Notes: a model not told the origin generated them from the sequence alone. A stretch of 64,000 bases of DNA from Solibacillus sp. FSL R7-0682 (GCF_038005985.1 NZ_JBBOUI010000001.1:3543501-3607500); one strand, 5' to 3'; counted from the first letter of the stretch, positions 35,739 to 45,571 are shown. A program made the numbers and translations.

Positions 35739-36302
35739 TTATTTACCGAATTCTGTCACAAAGTCCGCAACTTCCTTACGTTCTTTTGCATTTGGCGCTT
35801 CGTCGTAATGACCAAATTGAAGCATGGCAATGACACGCTCATTGGACTGCGCGTTTAATGCTTCACGGAATTTTGGGTGATCTAAGAAGCCTGGTGTTTT
35901 CCAGCACGTACCAATCCCTTTTTCCCATGCAAGCAGCTGAGCGTTTTGTAAGTAGCAAGACGTTGCAGCATAGTCTTCTAAACGTTCTTTTTGACGCATA
36001 TCTTCTGTTACTAATACGAAGGCATATGCTCCCGCTAGCGTAAATTTCTGCATTTGCGTTGCAAGTGTATCCTCGGAAAGCTCCTGCCATTTTGGAATCG
36101 CTAAATCACGTAATAGTTCATGGACATTGGCTAATTGCTCACCAGCCCCTACTACGACACGCCAAGGTTGACGGTTACCATGATTTGGGGCCCATTTGGC
36201 ATCATCTAAAATTTCTAGGACAGACTCTTTTTCAACAATTTGCCCGTTAAATTTCTTAATCGAACGACGTTGTTTAATTGCATCTTTTACTGTTAAAGTC
36301 AT
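35739..36302 (-). CDS. Nitroreductase family protein (FMN-dependent)
   Basis: The 187-residue nitroreductase-fold flavoenzyme starts at 36302, where GAAGGAGG gives good spacing. The N-terminal KDAIKQRRSIKKFNG is the FMN-phosphate binding arginine cluster (RRSIK), and WAPNHGNRQPWRVVV is the conserved FMN ring contact. GIGTCWKTPGF and AMLQFGHYDE complete the family pattern. It is close to the YdjA/putative NAD(P)H nitroreductase subgroup, small proteins that reduce nitro-aromatics in vitro; physiological substrates are unclear. Single-gene transcript between the amidase-fold gene and its own terminator. Confidence 0.9.
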   Translation of the reverse strand: MTLTVKDAIKQRRSIKKFNGQIVEKESVLEILDDAKWAPNHGNRQPWRVVVGAGEQLANVHELLRDLAIPKWQELSEDTLATQMQKFTLAGAYAFVLVTEDMRQKERLEDYAATSCYLQNAQLLAWEKGIGTCWKTPGFLDHPKFREALNAQSNERVIAMLQFGHYDEAPNAKERKEVADFVTEFGK

Positions 36303-36382
36303 CGATAAAACCTCCTTCATTCACTACTATCACCTTATCATAAATTGTGTTAAGTTAACATCTTCCGAGATTCATTTCACGG

Positions 36383-36880
36383 TTAAAATTCATCAGCAAT
36401 ATGGTAATAGTAATAGCGCATTTGTGGTGTGTACGCGGTCGAATTTTCATAGTTATACAGGCGATTTGCACTATTCATCGTATGCGCATTTACATAAGGA
36501 ATACCATCCTCTATTCGTGTCACAATCGTACTATGATCAATTCTTCCGTTGCCTTCAAAATCATAAAATATAACGTCCCCAAGCTGCAGCTCAGAAGGGG
36601 AATACACGCGTGTTGCTCTTAATCCATACTTAGATGTTTCTAAATACCAGCGAAGTGAATGCGCGACCGTCCAGCTATAGCTCCAACGTTCATTTAAACC
36701 GATCATCCACCATCCTTGCTCCCGGTTGGGCATACCCCGCATCGGTGCTCCCCCTGCATATAAACATTGCGAAATAAAATTTGTACAGTCATCCTGAAAC
36801 ACTGGAAATTGCGGATTATAACCATCCCACCAACGATTCGCATAAGCAACAGCCTCGGCGCGATTATATACAGCAGCCAA
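36383..36880 (-). CDS. Amidase-domain protein (Amidase_6, papain/NlpC-like fold)
   Basis: The 165-residue protein matches the Amidase_6 family common in Bacilli. The putative catalytic cysteine is C32 in QDDCTNFISQCLYAGG, and the histidine is H116 in RIDHSTIVTR; LGDVIFYDFEGNG is also conserved. Family members are often lytic or peptidoglycan-related proteins with a signal peptide and repeats, but this one is only the catalytic unit, with no signal peptide. The start is a TTG with GGAGG seven bases upstream. It might be released on lysis or have an intracellular target. Confidence is high for the fold and low for the role. Confidence 0.82.
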   Translation of the reverse strand: MAAVYNRAEAVAYANRWWDGYNPQFPVFQDDCTNFISQCLYAGGAPMRGMPNREQGWWMIGLNERWSYSWTVAHSLRWYLETSKYGLRATRVYSPSELQLGDVIFYDFEGNGRIDHSTIVTRIEDGIPYVNAHTMNSANRLYNYENSTAYTPQMRYYYYHIADEF

Positions 36881-37047
36881 AACATTTCCTCCATTTCACA
36901 AGCTTTCCTCATCGTATGTCGAAAATTTATGTTTTATGTAGTTAGAGGGAATATTTATATGAAAAAGAGCGCGAAAACAACCTGTTTTTTGAAATGTCTG
37001 ATACAATATTTTTAATAATACTTCGATACAGTTTAGGGGGATTTAAA

Positions 37048-38070
37048 ATGAGGCAACACGCAGAAAGAGAAATTACACAACCGACTTCACTTTGCGATAA
37101 AAAAGGGAATTTAAACCCTGAGGCAATCGGTTTTGCGCGTAAACCGATTATTGATTGCAATTTGTCAGGTCATTTTATGCGTAAGAAAAAATGGAACTAT
37201 TGGTGCGTTTACGGCGAGGAAATTTTATTTTCTGCGACAATTAGCCATTTAGATTATGCTGCTGTGTGCTTCGTTTATTTCCTCGAATATGAAACACAGC
37301 GTTATTTTGAAAAAACCATTACGATACCACTCGGCGCACGAGTTAAAATGCCTACACAAGTACTTGAAACCGTAAAATTTGCAAACAATGAAATGTCGAT
37401 TCAACTAATGTATTTCAATGGTGATACCCATTTGACGGTCATTTCACCTGATTTTGATGGAGAGCACTTACATGCAGAACTAACGATTGAACATCCAAAG
37501 GAAGATGAATCCTTAAACGTTGTCATACCATGGAATCGCCAAACGTTCCAATTTACAGCGAAGCATCATACATTGCCAACATCAGGGATCGTAAAAATCG
37601 GGAATCGTCGTTTTACATTTTCTCCAGATGAAAGCTTTGCAGTGCTCGATTATGGACGTGGTGTTTGGCCTCGTGAAGCAACATGGAACTGGGGCATGGC
37701 GTCACAACGGGTTCGTGACAAACGTATTGGCTTAAACTTTGGCGGACAATGGACGGATGGTACCGGTATGACGGAAAATGCGATTTTCATAGATGGAGCT
37801 ATGACGAAAATTTCAGAAGACGTCATTTTTGAATACGACCCTACTGATTTTATGAAGCCTTGGCGTGTTAAATCAAAATTTAGTAACCAGGTGAATTTAA
37901 CCTTTGTTCCCTTTTTCCAACGCGTCGCCGAAACGAATGTAAAGGTCATCTCTTCATCAGTGCATCAAATGGTCGGTTATTACGACGGGATCATCCAGCT
38001 TGAAAGCGGCGAAACGTTAAACATTCAGCAAATGCTCGGTTGCATTGAGGAGCATGTCGCAAAATGGTGA
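37048..38070 (+). CDS. DUF2804 family protein
   Basis: The 340-residue protein covers the whole DUF2804 family, whose function is unknown. The start at 37048 follows TAGGGGG. Conserved features are ITQPTSLCDKKGNLNPEAIGFARKP at the N-terminus, KKWNYWCVYGEEILFSATISHLDYAAVCFVYFLEY, and the strongly conserved YGRGVWPREATWNWGMASQR followed by GLNFGGQWTDGTGMTENAIFIDG. The pattern of many beta strands with aromatic residues suggests a lipocalin-like or two-barrel hydroxy-neurosporene-synthase-like fold; this is inference. It stands alone before a strong terminator. Confidence 0.88.
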   Translation: MRQHAEREITQPTSLCDKKGNLNPEAIGFARKPIIDCNLSGHFMRKKKWNYWCVYGEEILFSATISHLDYAAVCFVYFLEYETQRYFEKTITIPLGARVKMPTQVLETVKFANNEMSIQLMYFNGDTHLTVISPDFDGEHLHAELTIEHPKEDESLNVVIPWNRQTFQFTAKHHTLPTSGIVKIGNRRFTFSPDESFAVLDYGRGVWPREATWNWGMASQRVRDKRIGLNFGGQWTDGTGMTENAIFIDGAMTKISEDVIFEYDPTDFMKPWRVKSKFSNQVNLTFVPFFQRVAETNVKVISSSVHQMVGYYDGIIQLESGETLNIQQMLGCIEEHVAKW

Positions 38071-38118
38071 TTTCACTCTTAATTGTCTGTTTCTAATCTT
38101 CTTTTTATACAATTTAAA

Positions 38119-38165
38119 CGCCATAAATGATAGGTATTTCATCTATCATTTATGGCGCTCTTTTT
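38119..38165 (+). terminator. Strong terminator of the DUF2804 gene
   Basis: Perfect 15-bp arms (38119-38133 and 38143-38157), a 9-base loop and a T run at 38160-38165. The stop codon of the convergent acyltransferase overlaps the T run. Confidence 0.93.
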
Positions 38166-39261
38166 ACTTGCCGATTAATAACCAGCCGTATTTCATTTTA
38201 CTAATATAATGGGTCAGTACCCAACAAATCGCGGTAATCGCAATCGCAGTGAAAAGCTGCCAACTATGAAAGACAAGCGGCGTATTTGCTGGTAATGCGT
38301 CTCGGAAAAAGATTAAGAAAAATGGGTGTAGCAAGTAGATGCCGAATGACAGACTCGCTAAGCGATTTAAAAAGCGACTCAATGGCTCATTATCTAGCGC
38401 AATGACCATTTTCCCTAACCACAAAGTCATCATACAGCCCGCTAACCCTAGAAGTACCCAAAGTCCGTCAAAAATATAAGAACGATATGGGGTTGAAGGG
38501 AGCCACTCCGCAATCGTACCGATACGAATCGATATATCAACAAAAATTAGGCTACCTGCCGCAATTGAAAACAGTACTACCGCAAAGAATCCACATTTCT
38601 TTTTATTTGCACTCCACCATTCGTCAAGCTTTAAGTAGTTGACCCCTACAGCTGCCCCAAATAAGAAAAATGACAAATACGAAAGGAAAATGGAGCCTCT
38701 TGCCTCTAATTGAACATAGTTTTTATTCACATAAAACCATGCAAATTGTAGTAGCAACGAAATAACTAATACCGTAAGTACATGCACCTTTACCTTTTTG
38801 AACATATATAAAAGCAGTGGGAAAACTAAATAAAATTGGATTAATACAAATAAAAAGTATAAATGAGTATAAGCCTTACCATGCAATAGTTCATCGAAGA
38901 ACCGCTGTAACATTACTGATAGCGATGTGAAATCGTAGTAAAGATATACCTTACAGGCAAAATATAAAATTGAAATAAAAATGTATGGAACAATTATATA
39001 TTTCAATCGTTTTTTGTAAAAACTAATAATCGTATCTTTTGTAAATGGACGTTTATTATAGCTATAAAACAATACAAGTCCACTTAAGAAAAAGAAAACT
39101 GGAACACCAATTTTACCAAGAGTATTAAATGTCGAATAGACATAAAACGTCCCTGATTCAGGCAATACTGTGCCTAAACCAGTCGAACTAAAGTGCACAA
39201 ATAGCACTGCAAACATCGCAAAAGCCCTGGCAAATTGGATTTCGTTTAGCCGTTTATTCAT
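38164..39261 (-). CDS. Acyltransferase family 3 membrane protein
   Basis: The 365-residue integral membrane protein has about ten helices. The start MNKRLNEIQFARAFAMFAVLFVHFSS carries the family's catalytic-type R and H (here R14 and H23), and KIGVPVFFFLSGLVLFYSYNKR is the second conserved block. Family 3 acyltransferases (OafA, IcaC, WecH type) O-acetylate surface sugars or peptidoglycan, or export polysaccharide. None of the neighbours makes polysaccharide, so the acceptor is open. AAGAGGCG precedes the ATG. Confidence 0.87.
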   Translation of the reverse strand: MNKRLNEIQFARAFAMFAVLFVHFSSTGLGTVLPESGTFYVYSTFNTLGKIGVPVFFFLSGLVLFYSYNKRPFTKDTIISFYKKRLKYIIVPYIFISILYFACKVYLYYDFTSLSVMLQRFFDELLHGKAYTHLYFLFVLIQFYLVFPLLLYMFKKVKVHVLTVLVISLLLQFAWFYVNKNYVQLEARGSIFLSYLSFFLFGAAVGVNYLKLDEWWSANKKKCGFFAVVLFSIAAGSLIFVDISIRIGTIAEWLPSTPYRSYIFDGLWVLLGLAGCMMTLWLGKMVIALDNEPLSRFLNRLASLSFGIYLLHPFFLIFFRDALPANTPLVFHSWQLFTAIAITAICWVLTHYISKMKYGWLLIGK

Positions 39262-39663
39262 GTTGTTCTCGCCTCTTTTTAATAAAAAAATAATAGAAGT
39301 TACTTTTTATATCAGAATCTATCGTTACTATAGTTAATACCTTCTTCCAAAGCCGACCTCATGCATGCAGTATAAGAGAGAATCATATTTTTAACAAGAA
39401 ATTTTTAACTTTAACATATGATTATTACAATTCCCTTATAATAACAACGTTTCAAATGCTCGAAACAACAGTTTAATTTACCTATAAAAAGATATTTTTC
39501 TGCTTTTTAGGATATCGTTCTTTACATTACATTCATGTAAGGCTCTGTTTCATACTTTACATTTATTAGTGAAAACTGACAGTCAATTTTTTCCTCGTCA
39601 TCTTGAAACCGTTACAAATAGTTTGATAAGATTAGTATCTGACTTTAGAAAACGATTGGGGGA
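39262..39663. other. Divergent intergenic region between the acyltransferase and helD genes
   Basis: About 400 AT-rich bases with no gene on either strand. Promoters for both flanking genes must lie here but I cannot pick them out reliably. Confidence 0.5.
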
Positions 39664-41898
39664 ATGACAATGACGATGGAACAAAAAGAATTCGAAATCG
39701 AGCATAAACGCCTAACTGACACAGTGCATTATATGGACCAAATTTTGCAAAGCTCGAAACAAAACATTCAAGCAGCACAGGACAATATTCGAAGCGCCAT
39801 GGCCAATCTAGAATACATCGATTCGAGTGACAGTTTTTTAAATATCCTAACGAACACACGGTTTTTCGAAATGGCCCGCAATCAAAAGGAAGGGCTTGAA
39901 GCGATTCGCCAAAAGCCTTATTTTGCACGCATTCACTTTCAACGTGAGGGCGAAGCTGAGGAGCTACTTTATATTGGAAAAACCTCACTTTTCCATAGTG
40001 AAACACATGAACCTATCATCGTCGATTGGCGTTCTCCTGTTGCAAACGTCTATTATGACGGACGTCTTGGTGATTTAACATACAACGTACGCGGTGAAGA
40101 ATTAAATGGACACCTCTTTGCGAAACGTCAATATAAAATAGATAATGCTGAGTTGCTTGATTACCGTGATGTTGATTTAACAACCAATGATGAGCTCCTC
40201 CAAGAAGCACTCGAAGGAAAAGCGGACGTACGCTTAACTGAAATCGTTTCGACTATTCAAAAAGAGCAAAATGAAATCATTCGCGCTCATTTACGCCAGC
40301 CTATTCTCGTACAAGGGGCTGCTGGCTCAGGTAAAACAACGATTGCGCTACACCGTATTTCTTATTTCCTTTACACGATGGGAGAACATTTTAAACCTGA
40401 ACAGCTCATGATTTTAGCGCCGAACCAATTATTCATCGACTATATTGGCGATGTTTTACCAGAGCTTGGTGTCGATAAAATTTGCCAAACGACCTATGCG
40501 GATTATGTACAAAATGCTACGAAAATTAAACTGAAATTACAAAATCCAAATGAGCAGCTAGAGCAACTTATTGCAAAAAAATGTGAAGTAGAAGAAAACT
40601 TTATGATTTCAAAAATTAAAGGTAGTCCCTTTTATCAGCTCATGATGGATCGGTATTTAGAACACTACGAAGAGCAGCTTGCTGTACTATTTGACGATGT
40701 CTATATAGAAAAATATCGCATTATGAAAGGTGAGCATTTACGTAAGCTGTTTTTAATCGAATTTCATTATATGCCGATTGAAAAACGATTGGAACGCATT
40801 AAAAAGGTCATTCAAACGGAAGTAAAACGTAAATCGACAACAGTGCTTTCGACATTAAATGCACGCTACGAGGAAGCAATTGGTCGCTCACTCAATGGCA
40901 TACGTGATGATGTGAAGCGTCGCCGTGTGGTCACTAAATTTATTGATGAACGAGATGAACGTATTCCAAAAATTAAACAGGAAGCGAAAACAACTGCCTC
41001 TGTTTATATGAAAAAATTCCAAAAAGCAAAAATTAAACAAGCTTATCGAGACATTGTGACAAATCGCGAATTATTAAATGACATTGCACCAGAATGGACA
41101 CTTGCTGAGGTCGAGCAATTTATCCAGGCGCATAAAAAAGAAAAGTGGGTACTAGAAGATCTCGCTGCCCTTTATTATTTACAAGCGAAAATAAAGGGCA
41201 TCGACGAGCAGTGGAAAATGCGTGTAGTCTTTATCGATGAAGTGCAAGATTATAGCTATTTCCAACTAGCCGCATTAAAGACAGGGTTAGAAACCGATAT
41301 GTTCACGATGGTTGGCGATTTAGCCCAAGGAATTCATAGCTATCGTGCATTAAACGAATGGTCACCAGTGCTGGAGCTATTTCCTCGTGCAACTTATGCG
41401 ACATTGCAAAAAAGCTACCGAACAACGATTGAAATAATGGAAGTGGCAAACGAAATTTTAATGCAGATGGAAGAGGACTTACCGCTTGTTGAGCCAGTAG
41501 TACGTCATGGCAAGGCACCCTCATTTATTCAGCAAGAGGTATTCAACACACAAATTATTAAACAAACCTTTGAAAATATTAAGGCGAGCAACCATCGATC
41601 TATCGCTCTTATTTGCAAAACTGTTGAAGAAGCAAAGTATATTGTGAAAGAACTCGAGCAGGTAAACTTCCCTGCACAGCTGCTTGATGAAAATTCATCG
41701 ATTGATCAGAATAGACTACTTGTTGTGCCGAGCCACTTAGCAAAGGGACTCGAGTTTGACGCGGTGATGATTGTTGCCTTTGACACACCGTACTATGACC
41801 ATGCCATTGACAGGAAGCTATTATACGTTGCCTTAACGCGGGCAATGCATGAGCTTTATTTAATCGGACCATCGAAGGAAACGTTTTTGTTAGCATAG
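39664..41898 (+). CDS. helD: HelD, RNA polymerase recycling helicase-like factor
   Basis: The 744-residue superfamily 1 protein, in Bacilli known to bind stalled RNA polymerase and pry it off DNA using ATP. An N-terminal coiled-coil arm (residues about 5-80) precedes the YIGKTSLFHSETHEPIIVDWRSPVANVYYDG block unique to HelD. Walker A is GAAGSGKTTIALHR (218-231), and FIDEVQDYSYFQL is the DExQ motif. MVGDLAQGIHSYRAL and the C-terminal VALTRAMHELYLIG complete the UvrD-like core. GGGGGA lies before the first of three closely spaced in-frame ATGs (39664, 39670, 39676). It is a single gene with its own terminator. Confidence 0.93.
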   Translation: MTMTMEQKEFEIEHKRLTDTVHYMDQILQSSKQNIQAAQDNIRSAMANLEYIDSSDSFLNILTNTRFFEMARNQKEGLEAIRQKPYFARIHFQREGEAEELLYIGKTSLFHSETHEPIIVDWRSPVANVYYDGRLGDLTYNVRGEELNGHLFAKRQYKIDNAELLDYRDVDLTTNDELLQEALEGKADVRLTEIVSTIQKEQNEIIRAHLRQPILVQGAAGSGKTTIALHRISYFLYTMGEHFKPEQLMILAPNQLFIDYIGDVLPELGVDKICQTTYADYVQNATKIKLKLQNPNEQLEQLIAKKCEVEENFMISKIKGSPFYQLMMDRYLEHYEEQLAVLFDDVYIEKYRIMKGEHLRKLFLIEFHYMPIEKRLERIKKVIQTEVKRKSTTVLSTLNARYEEAIGRSLNGIRDDVKRRRVVTKFIDERDERIPKIKQEAKTTASVYMKKFQKAKIKQAYRDIVTNRELLNDIAPEWTLAEVEQFIQAHKKEKWVLEDLAALYYLQAKIKGIDEQWKMRVVFIDEVQDYSYFQLAALKTGLETDMFTMVGDLAQGIHSYRALNEWSPVLELFPRATYATLQKSYRTTIEIMEVANEILMQMEEDLPLVEPVVRHGKAPSFIQQEVFNTQIIKQTFENIKASNHRSIALICKTVEEAKYIVKELEQVNFPAQLLDENSSIDQNRLLVVPSHLAKGLEFDAVMIVAFDTPYYDHAIDRKLLYVALTRAMHELYLIGPSKETFLLA

Positions 41899-41902
41899 TA
41901 AA

Positions 41903-41944
41903 TAAAAGGGAGCTCCCTCAATTATTAGAAGGAGCTCCCTTTCA
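41903..41944. terminator. Bidirectional terminator between helD and a small convergent gene
   Basis: Perfect 12-bp arms AAAGGGAGCTCC (41905-41916) and GGAGCTCCCTTT (41931-41942). The minus-strand side ends CCCTTTTATTT. Confidence 0.9.
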
Positions 41945-42073
41945 TCACTTTCGCTTTGGCACTTTGATATATGGCCTTTGCCATTTCATTTTTTCTAAAA
42001 AAAATTGCCTTAATCGTTTGAGGCGAGATGGTTTTTCTTGATTTGAACTTTTCGGTAAGGCCGGTAAGCGCAT
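41945..42073 (-). CDS. Small highly basic protein (42 residues)
   Basis: This frame is shorter than usual annotation limits but has strong signals: GAGGAGGGG seven bases before the ATG at 42073, two tandem TGA stops at 41945 and 41942, and a strong terminator immediately after. The protein begins MRLPALPKSSNQ and ends YIKVPKRK. About 14 of 42 residues are Lys or Arg against two Glu and no Asp, so it is strongly positive, with an amphipathic, aromatic middle (LRQFFLEKMKWQRPY). I do not recognise a family. Binding to RNA, DNA or membrane is possible. A longer overlapping frame with a TTG start (41925-42113) has no ribosome binding site and is rejected. Confidence 0.6.
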   Translation of the reverse strand: MRLPALPKSSNQEKPSRLKRLRQFFLEKMKWQRPYIKVPKRK

Positions 42074-42200
42074 GATCGATCCCCTCCTCACTTTCGTACA
42101 ATAATATATGCAATTTATTAGAGAATTATTTATCCATTTGAACTATTCCCTTTAACACTTTATAAAGTAATAGTGAGCTACTGACTAAGTTCTATTAATT

Positions 42201-43070
42201 TTACAGTCGAACAAAATAATCCAACTGTGAAGATTTCATAAATCCAGCCTTTTCATAAACATGTAGTGCGCAACTATTTTCGATTTCTACATCAAGTATA
42301 ATCGTCTTCTCTCCATTACGTACCGCATAATCCTTTACCCATCTTAGGATTTGCGTTCCGATACCGCGTCCCTGCATACTAGGTGCAACTGCAAAGGCCG
42401 TAACCCACTGCACTTCGCCCTCTTTTCGTGTCGTCACAGTGCCTACGACATCCCCATTTAACTCTGCTGTCCAGATTTTCAAGCCTTCTGTTGTCGTATT
42501 AAATTCAATAAGCTCTAATGATTCACTACGCGTATCACCAAAAGCTTCACTAAAAATCGCTACTAATGCTTCTGTATCCTTTTGCATAAACTCACGTAGA
42601 GACACATCCATATTCCCAATGAATACCTCTGCACGTGCTTCTAATGTGGCCTCTGAAAAGCTATACAAGTAACCATTACGCTGCAAAAAATCCTTTCCAA
42701 AATGTGAGCCCTCCATCATTATTGCAAGCTCACCTTCACTACTGCGCATTTCCATCCCATCACGCAATACATTTAGTATTGCTGTACCAATGCCGAGCTG
42801 ACGATACATTGGCGCTACTACTATTGACCATTCGTACGTATTTAAGCCCATTAAATCCACAGCTGTACCAGCGCTAACTAGCTCATTATTATCATCATTG
42901 TACACGAGTACATAAAATCCTCGCGACGCTTCGCTTTTTGCAATCGGCAAATTCATCACATTATGATAAACCTGTCCATCACAAGCCGAAGCTACTTTAC
43001 ATAGCCCTTGAAGCTCTTCATAAGTTTCATTATCTAAAGGAAACGACACCGTAATTGCCGATAAATTCAT
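42201..43070 (-). CDS. Tandem GNAT-family N-acetyltransferase
   Basis: The 289-residue protein contains two GNAT domains. The second is complete, with the acetyl-CoA binding motif VAPSMQGRGIGTQILRWVKDYA (Q/RxxGxG/A) near residues 225-246 and the late strand NSCALHVYEKAGFM. The first half has VVAPMYRQLGIGTAILNVLRDGM near 85-107, also a good acetyl-CoA loop. Such tandem acetyltransferases often have one active and one structural domain. The acceptor is unknown. GGAG lies before the ATG. It is transcribed alone in the minus direction. Confidence 0.88.
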   Translation of the reverse strand: MNLSAITVSFPLDNETYEELQGLCKVASACDGQVYHNVMNLPIAKSEASRGFYVLVYNDDNNELVSAGTAVDLMGLNTYEWSIVVAPMYRQLGIGTAILNVLRDGMEMRSSEGELAIMMEGSHFGKDFLQRNGYLYSFSEATLEARAEVFIGNMDVSLREFMQKDTEALVAIFSEAFGDTRSESLELIEFNTTTEGLKIWTAELNGDVVGTVTTRKEGEVQWVTAFAVAPSMQGRGIGTQILRWVKDYAVRNGEKTIILDVEIENSCALHVYEKAGFMKSSQLDYFVRL

Positions 43071-43562
43071 TGCTTCTACTCCAATTCAAACTATAATGCT
43101 CTTATTTTAGTAAAGCTCGCTCAGATTAGCAATTAGAAAGCCGAAAATTTTCCGAACTCCATTCATTATTATGAATTTACAATTACATAAAACCTAATTT
43201 CGCTTAAATTATGTAATTATCTCTATTATTTTTTCAATAATTGGGTACTAGATGTATAAGTATAATTCATTTGTATGTTTAAATACTCATTTGGTAAAAT
43301 ATAGTACAATAGACTTTAATACTATTTGTTTATTATACTACTTATGCAATTATTTATAAGGAACTAGAATAAATGAAATAACTTCCATAATCAAAAAATA
43401 ACAATGTAAGAAATTTGTATTAACGAGTCATTCATTCTAATAATAAGACATAAATCCTATAATTCCACTTTATCTTATAATGATTTTCTATTAGAGAGTG
43501 ACTAATGGCTGTTATTTTATTATAATTATAGTATAAATTTACGAATGAAGGAGACCTAGCTC
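43071..43562. other. Divergent intergenic region between GNAT and GGDEF-EAL genes
   Basis: Nearly 500 AT-rich bases. No gene seen on either strand. AT-rich boxes near 43520-43540 may be the -10 region of the GGDEF-EAL gene, but no convincing -35 accompanies them. Confidence 0.5.
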
Positions 43563-45566
43563 ATGACAAATGAACAAACTTATTCCCTGGATAACGAAAC
43601 GTTGCATGTTACTCCTTTCCCATCTTTTCTTCTTCTTCCTACAGGAAAAGTAGTAAGTGCGCATCTTACACATTTTGACTATACTGGTAAAGAGATAGAG
43701 GATTTACAGACAGAGACGGTGCATACAACACTATTCGCAGCGATTAGCGAAGACATCATTGAATCAATTTTGTCGTGCACCCAGCCTCTTCGACTAAATG
43801 ACGTGCCTATTACGACAAAAAATCAAGGCACGGTGAACGTGACATTGTATACAAAGCCAACTGATTTTGAAAATAAAGAAGCGGTTTATGTGCTCTGTGT
43901 TCCTACAGATAATATACGTTCTCTTGATGAAGAACAGCAACAATTAAAGGACCTCAAAAAGGGTATTCATCAATCCTTTATGACGATTACACTTGATTAC
44001 GATGGTTTTATTATTCAAACGAATCAAGCCTTTTTAAAAACAAGCCATTGGACACCGAAGCGTGTTATTGGAAAAACATTTTGGCAACTTTTCCCAAATA
44101 CCTCAGAAGCATCAAAGGAAGCGCAAGCAATTTGGAAAACTATCCAAAATGGACAAGTTTGGCAAGGTGAAGTTCAAAAAATAACAAAGGACGAGCAGCC
44201 CTACTGGGTACACTTAACAGCTATTCCGTTGTTCGGTAAAACACCTCAAACGAATCAATATGTGTTAGTCGAACATGATATTACGAAGGACAAAACGGTT
44301 CAGTTCCAGCTAGAGAAAATTGCCTATATAGATCCTGAAACAAACATGATGAATGTCCATCGCCTTGCTCAAATTACGTCGAAAATGATTGAAGAAAATC
44401 GACATTTCTCATTTGTTTATTTAAGCATCGATAAGTTTTATACGATTAAAGACATCCACGATGATGTGGCAGGGAATTCGCTCATTATTGAATTTACAAA
44501 GCGTATGAAAATGTACTTCCAAGATAGCACGATGGCACGCATTAACGAAAATGAATTTGTTGTTATTACACCACTTCCAGAATGGTTTACACAAGGCTTT
44601 TTAACTTATTTACAGCAACACCCAATTTATAATGGCAGTGCTGCTGTGCCTCTTTCAATTAGTGGTGGTATTACACGTTATCCGGAAGATCAATCGTCGT
44701 TTTCTCAATTAATGAAAGCTTCGTTAGCTACGATTGCCTCTGTACGTGAAGCTGGTGGTAATAGTATCGTTTCATTATCTAAATCATCCCATGCTGCGTT
44801 AAATCGTAAGTCAATCGTTGAAAAGCGTTTATTATTAGCGCTTGACCAAAAAAATTTACATGCGCTTTATCAACCTCAACTCGACATAAAAACGGGCAAA
44901 ATTTCGGCAGTAGAAGCACTTGTACGTTGGGAAGATGAGGAGATTGGCGTTGTTTCTCCAGACGAATTAATTCCAATCGCCGAGGAAACAGGATTAATTA
45001 ATAACATTGGTTCGTTTATGCTTGAAAAAGCATGTGAGCAAGCAATTGCTTGGAAGCAAGCTGGTCACAATATGAAAGTAAGCATTAATGTCTCTGTACG
45101 TGAATTCCGCGATAAAAACATGGCCAACTCCATATTAGAAACGCTTGATCGTACAGGTTGTGCAGCGGAATTAATTCAAATTGAAATTACTGAAAAATTT
45201 GCCCTAGAAGCAGAATCAGAAACAAGTATTATTCATCAAATGCGTACCCTTGAGAACGCAGGTATTGACTTTGTTTTAGACGATTTCGGAACAGGATACG
45301 GGTCATTCCGTTACTTGCAGCTTCTACCAATTTCTTCTTTAAAAATTGATAAAACTTTCATTGATGCCCTACTCAAATCTGACAAGGCCCAACAGCTTGT
45401 TAACGGTATGGTTCAATTAGGAAAATCAATGAATTTAACAGTCATTGCAGAAGGTGTTGAAACCGAAGAACAACAACAACTTCTAACAGAGTATGGGTGC
45501 AATGCATTGCAAGGCTATCATATTAGTAAGCCGATTTCGAGTTCTGAAGTAACTCATCTTTTCTAG
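43563..45566 (+). CDS. PAS-GGDEF-EAL protein, probable c-di-GMP phosphodiesterase
   Basis: The 667-residue cytoplasmic protein has a PAS domain (about 130-245, ending in HDITKDKT), a degenerate GGDEF domain (about 255-405) and an EAL domain (about 415-667). The GGDEF site is replaced by N328-E-N-E-F332, so it cannot make c-di-GMP. The EAL domain keeps its metal and catalytic residues: E451-A-L-V-R-W, the asparagine in SINVS, IEITE, DDFGTGYGS, LKIDKTFI and AEGVET. It should therefore degrade c-di-GMP, with PAS and the inactive GGDEF as sensory parts. The first 120 residues match nothing I know. GAAGGAG stands before the ATG, and the gene ends in a terminator. Confidence 0.9.
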   Translation: MTNEQTYSLDNETLHVTPFPSFLLLPTGKVVSAHLTHFDYTGKEIEDLQTETVHTTLFAAISEDIIESILSCTQPLRLNDVPITTKNQGTVNVTLYTKPTDFENKEAVYVLCVPTDNIRSLDEEQQQLKDLKKGIHQSFMTITLDYDGFIIQTNQAFLKTSHWTPKRVIGKTFWQLFPNTSEASKEAQAIWKTIQNGQVWQGEVQKITKDEQPYWVHLTAIPLFGKTPQTNQYVLVEHDITKDKTVQFQLEKIAYIDPETNMMNVHRLAQITSKMIEENRHFSFVYLSIDKFYTIKDIHDDVAGNSLIIEFTKRMKMYFQDSTMARINENEFVVITPLPEWFTQGFLTYLQQHPIYNGSAAVPLSISGGITRYPEDQSSFSQLMKASLATIASVREAGGNSIVSLSKSSHAALNRKSIVEKRLLLALDQKNLHALYQPQLDIKTGKISAVEALVRWEDEEIGVVSPDELIPIAEETGLINNIGSFMLEKACEQAIAWKQAGHNMKVSINVSVREFRDKNMANSILETLDRTGCAAELIQIEITEKFALEAESETSIIHQMRTLENAGIDFVLDDFGTGYGSFRYLQLLPISSLKIDKTFIDALLKSDKAQQLVNGMVQLGKSMNLTVIAEGVETEEQQQLLTEYGCNALQGYHISKPISSSEVTHLF

Positions 45567-45571
45567 CATAT

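Noticed and set aside
41925..42113. 62-codon open frame starting with TTG opposite the end of helD
   Set aside because: No ribosome binding site at its start; the overlapping 42-codon frame has all signals, including the strong GAGGAGGGG site.
43510..43545. Promoter of the GGDEF-EAL gene
   Set aside because: Several TATAAT-like boxes overlap in AT-rich sequence and none has an acceptable -35.
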